From an uncultured Lachnospiraceae bacterium (lineage in GTDB: Bacteria > Bacillota > Clostridia > Lachnospirales > Lachnospiraceae): a stretch of DNA of 64,000 bases. Position 1 is the first letter of the stretch; each line of letters begins with the position of its first letter. The notes below the pieces were generated by a model. It made no database searches. It saw only the letters and a list, made by a program, of their open reading frames with translations, and was not told where the DNA came from. The position numbers were made by a program, and so were the translations under genes. The stretch spans positions 1-64,000 of the forward strand of contig CANRMI010000010.1 of NCBI GenBank assembly GCA_947631685.1, in the 5' to 3' direction. Shown one piece after another: positions 63,011 to 64,000 of the stretch.

Positions 63011-63820
63011 TTACTGCGGCTTCGCCGCGATCAGATCGGAAAGCGGCCTGAATTCATAACCCATTTCTTCCCATTTTGTCAACAGTTCATCCAGAATCTC
63101 TCCATTGGTCTTAGAGGTGCTGTGCAGCAGTACAATGGCGCCCGGATGTATACGGCCAAGGAGTTTTTCAAAGGCTTCATCCTTCGTGGGTTGCGCGTCC
63201 TGATTCCAGTCCACATAGGCAAGGCTCCAGAAAAAAGTACTGTATCCCAGTTCCTGCGCCATTTTCAGATTTTCCGTACTGTATTTCCCCTGGGGCGGCC
63301 GGTAATACATGGCCAGCTCCTCTCCTGTGATCTCATGATACAGCTTTGCCACGGAATCCATTTCTTTCTGAAAAGCGGACATATCTGAAATTTTGGACAT
63401 ATCAGGATGATGATATGTATGATTTCCCACAGAGTGCCCCTCTTGAGCCATTCTCTTTACGATCTCAGGCGCGGATTCCAGAAAATGCCCCACCACAAAA
63501 AAGGTCGCAGGCGCGTTGTGCTTTTTTAAGGCGTCCAGAATCGGCTCCGTATTCCCGTTTTCATAACCACAGTCAAAGGTCAGATAAATGACTTTCTCCT
63601 GGGAGCTCCCCACATAATACGCGTCATACCCGGCCAGTTCGTCCGCCGTGGCATTCCCTGTGGGCTGCGTTCCCTCTTTCCCGGAAAATCCCAGTCCCCA
63701 GTTTTCGGAGTATAACGTCCGCACGCCAGCGCTGGTCTCCACCACCGAAACCGCGTATCCCGCAAAACGCCCCAGGAAAAACATGGTGGCAAATACAAAA
63801 AATACCCAGAATTTTTTCAT
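63011..63820 (-). CDS. pdaA: polysaccharide deacetylase, PdaA-like
   Basis: The product is a 269-residue protein with an N-terminal signal/anchor segment and a CE4 deacetylase domain: TFDCGYENG (catalytic and metal Asp), HSVGNHTYHHPDMS (metal His residues) and RPPQGKYS; ALLHST-type end IVLLHSTSKTN. This set matches PdaA, which removes the acetyl group from MurNAc in the spore cortex to allow delta-lactam formation and germination. AGAGG precedes the ATG. Ends 19 bp from the convergent lipoprotein gene. Confidence 0.9.
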   Translation of the reverse strand: MKKFWVFFVFATMFFLGRFAGYAVSVVETSAGVRTLYSENWGLGFSGKEGTQPTGNATADELAGYDAYYVGSSQEKVIYLTFDCGYENGNTEPILDALKKHNAPATFFVVGHFLESAPEIVKRMAQEGHSVGNHTYHHPDMSKISDMSAFQKEMDSVAKLYHEITGEELAMYYRPPQGKYSTENLKMAQELGYSTFFWSLAYVDWNQDAQPTKDEAFEKLLGRIHPGAIVLLHSTSKTNGEILDELLTKWEEMGYEFRPLSDLIAAKPQ

Positions 63821-63877
63821 AAAAAAAGCCTCTAATATCTCTTGATAGAGTATATTAAAGACTTTTTTGGTTCATGA

Positions 63878-64000
63878 CTATCCGATCAGATAGATACCGT
63901 CCGCCAGTATAAAAGCATTCTTTATGATCCAATTCAGCAGGATAATGCCTATCATGACATAAAAGTAAATGGGCCGAAACAGCATGGCCTTTACCTTTCC
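63878..64000 (-). CDS. C-terminus of a membrane protein, cut by window edge
   Basis: Forty codons before a TAG read GKVKAMLFRPIYFYVMIGII and continue with hydrophobic residues to ADGIYLIG. One full membrane helix and part of another are visible. The frame is open to the end of the window, so only the C-terminus is seen. The family cannot be assigned. Confidence 0.55.
   Translation of the reverse strand, partial: GKVKAMLFRPIYFYVMIGIILLNWIIKNAFILADGIYLIG

Overview
The window looks like chromosome of a spore-forming, low-to-medium GC Clostridia of the Lachnospiraceae type. The case rests on strong AGGAGG-type ribosome sites, the short HisG/HisZ pair, the rpmB | asp23-yloV-recG divergence, sporulation or germination genes (GerW/YtfJ, a YlbJ-like Gate protein, PdaA), DegV and YloV proteins, an archaeal-type LeuC, and many Gram-positive-type 17-bp-spaced promoters. 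Nearly all genes are on the minus strand, so most operons read from high to low coordinate. No rRNA, tRNA or CRISPR array was seen.

Layout. 1-2300 is an accessory, decayed region: an IS256-type transposase start cut off after about 20 codons, a frameshifted isoprenylcysteine-methyltransferase-like gene in AT-rich DNA, then about 1.3 kb of largely non-coding DNA between two perfect 35-bp direct repeats. That stretch holds two large nested inverted repeats, one small ORF with its own terminator, and tandem 7-mers beside a 13-bp perfect inverted repeat (an oriT-like arrangement). 2307-7232 holds two BlaI/M56 (MecR1-like) sensor-repressor modules, each with a promoter embedded in paired palindromes; both sensors end in a domain with an Asp-rich NGDG motif instead of a penicillin-binding domain. 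7270-12021 is an RNase G / radical-SAM / NUDIX operon. 12133-17232 is a histidine operon (hisZ-G-D-B-IE) in which HisIE carries an extra degenerate HisA/HisF-like barrel. 17235-20669 is an operon of an HD-GYP protein with a CBM2-like ectodomain, a membrane protein, an RluA-type synthase and RecU.

20674-24485 has an RsuA-type pseudouridine synthase fused to a HAD hydrolase, a YlbJ-like protein and a secreted amidase. 24498-30537 is a topoisomerase IV-like parE-parC operon running on into rsmD, coaD and a coiled-coil gene. 30571-36112 holds a DegV protein, recG, yloV and asp23, with rpmB divergent. 36128-38641 is a gerW/DUF2953 cluster that includes a 48-codon membrane peptide. 38719-47620 contains an HD-domain protein with an altered HD doublet, a NUDIX hydrolase, the zapA-U32 peptidase-ftsW-pbp operon and ruvAB. 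47617-63000 has a MATE transporter, leuCD, a two-component system, an ABC exporter, the ilvB-ilvN-ilvN-ilvC operon (two different small subunits) and a MetH lacking the reactivation domain. The window ends with a lipoprotein, PdaA and the C-terminus of a membrane protein.

Together the core genes cover amino-acid synthesis (His, Leu, Ile/Val, Met), DNA repair and topology (RecU, RecG, RuvAB, ParEC), cell-wall division and spore cortex functions, and c-di-GMP signalling. The parts least like housekeeping DNA are the 1-2.3 kb remnant, the twin BlaI/M56 modules and several unusual domain fusions.
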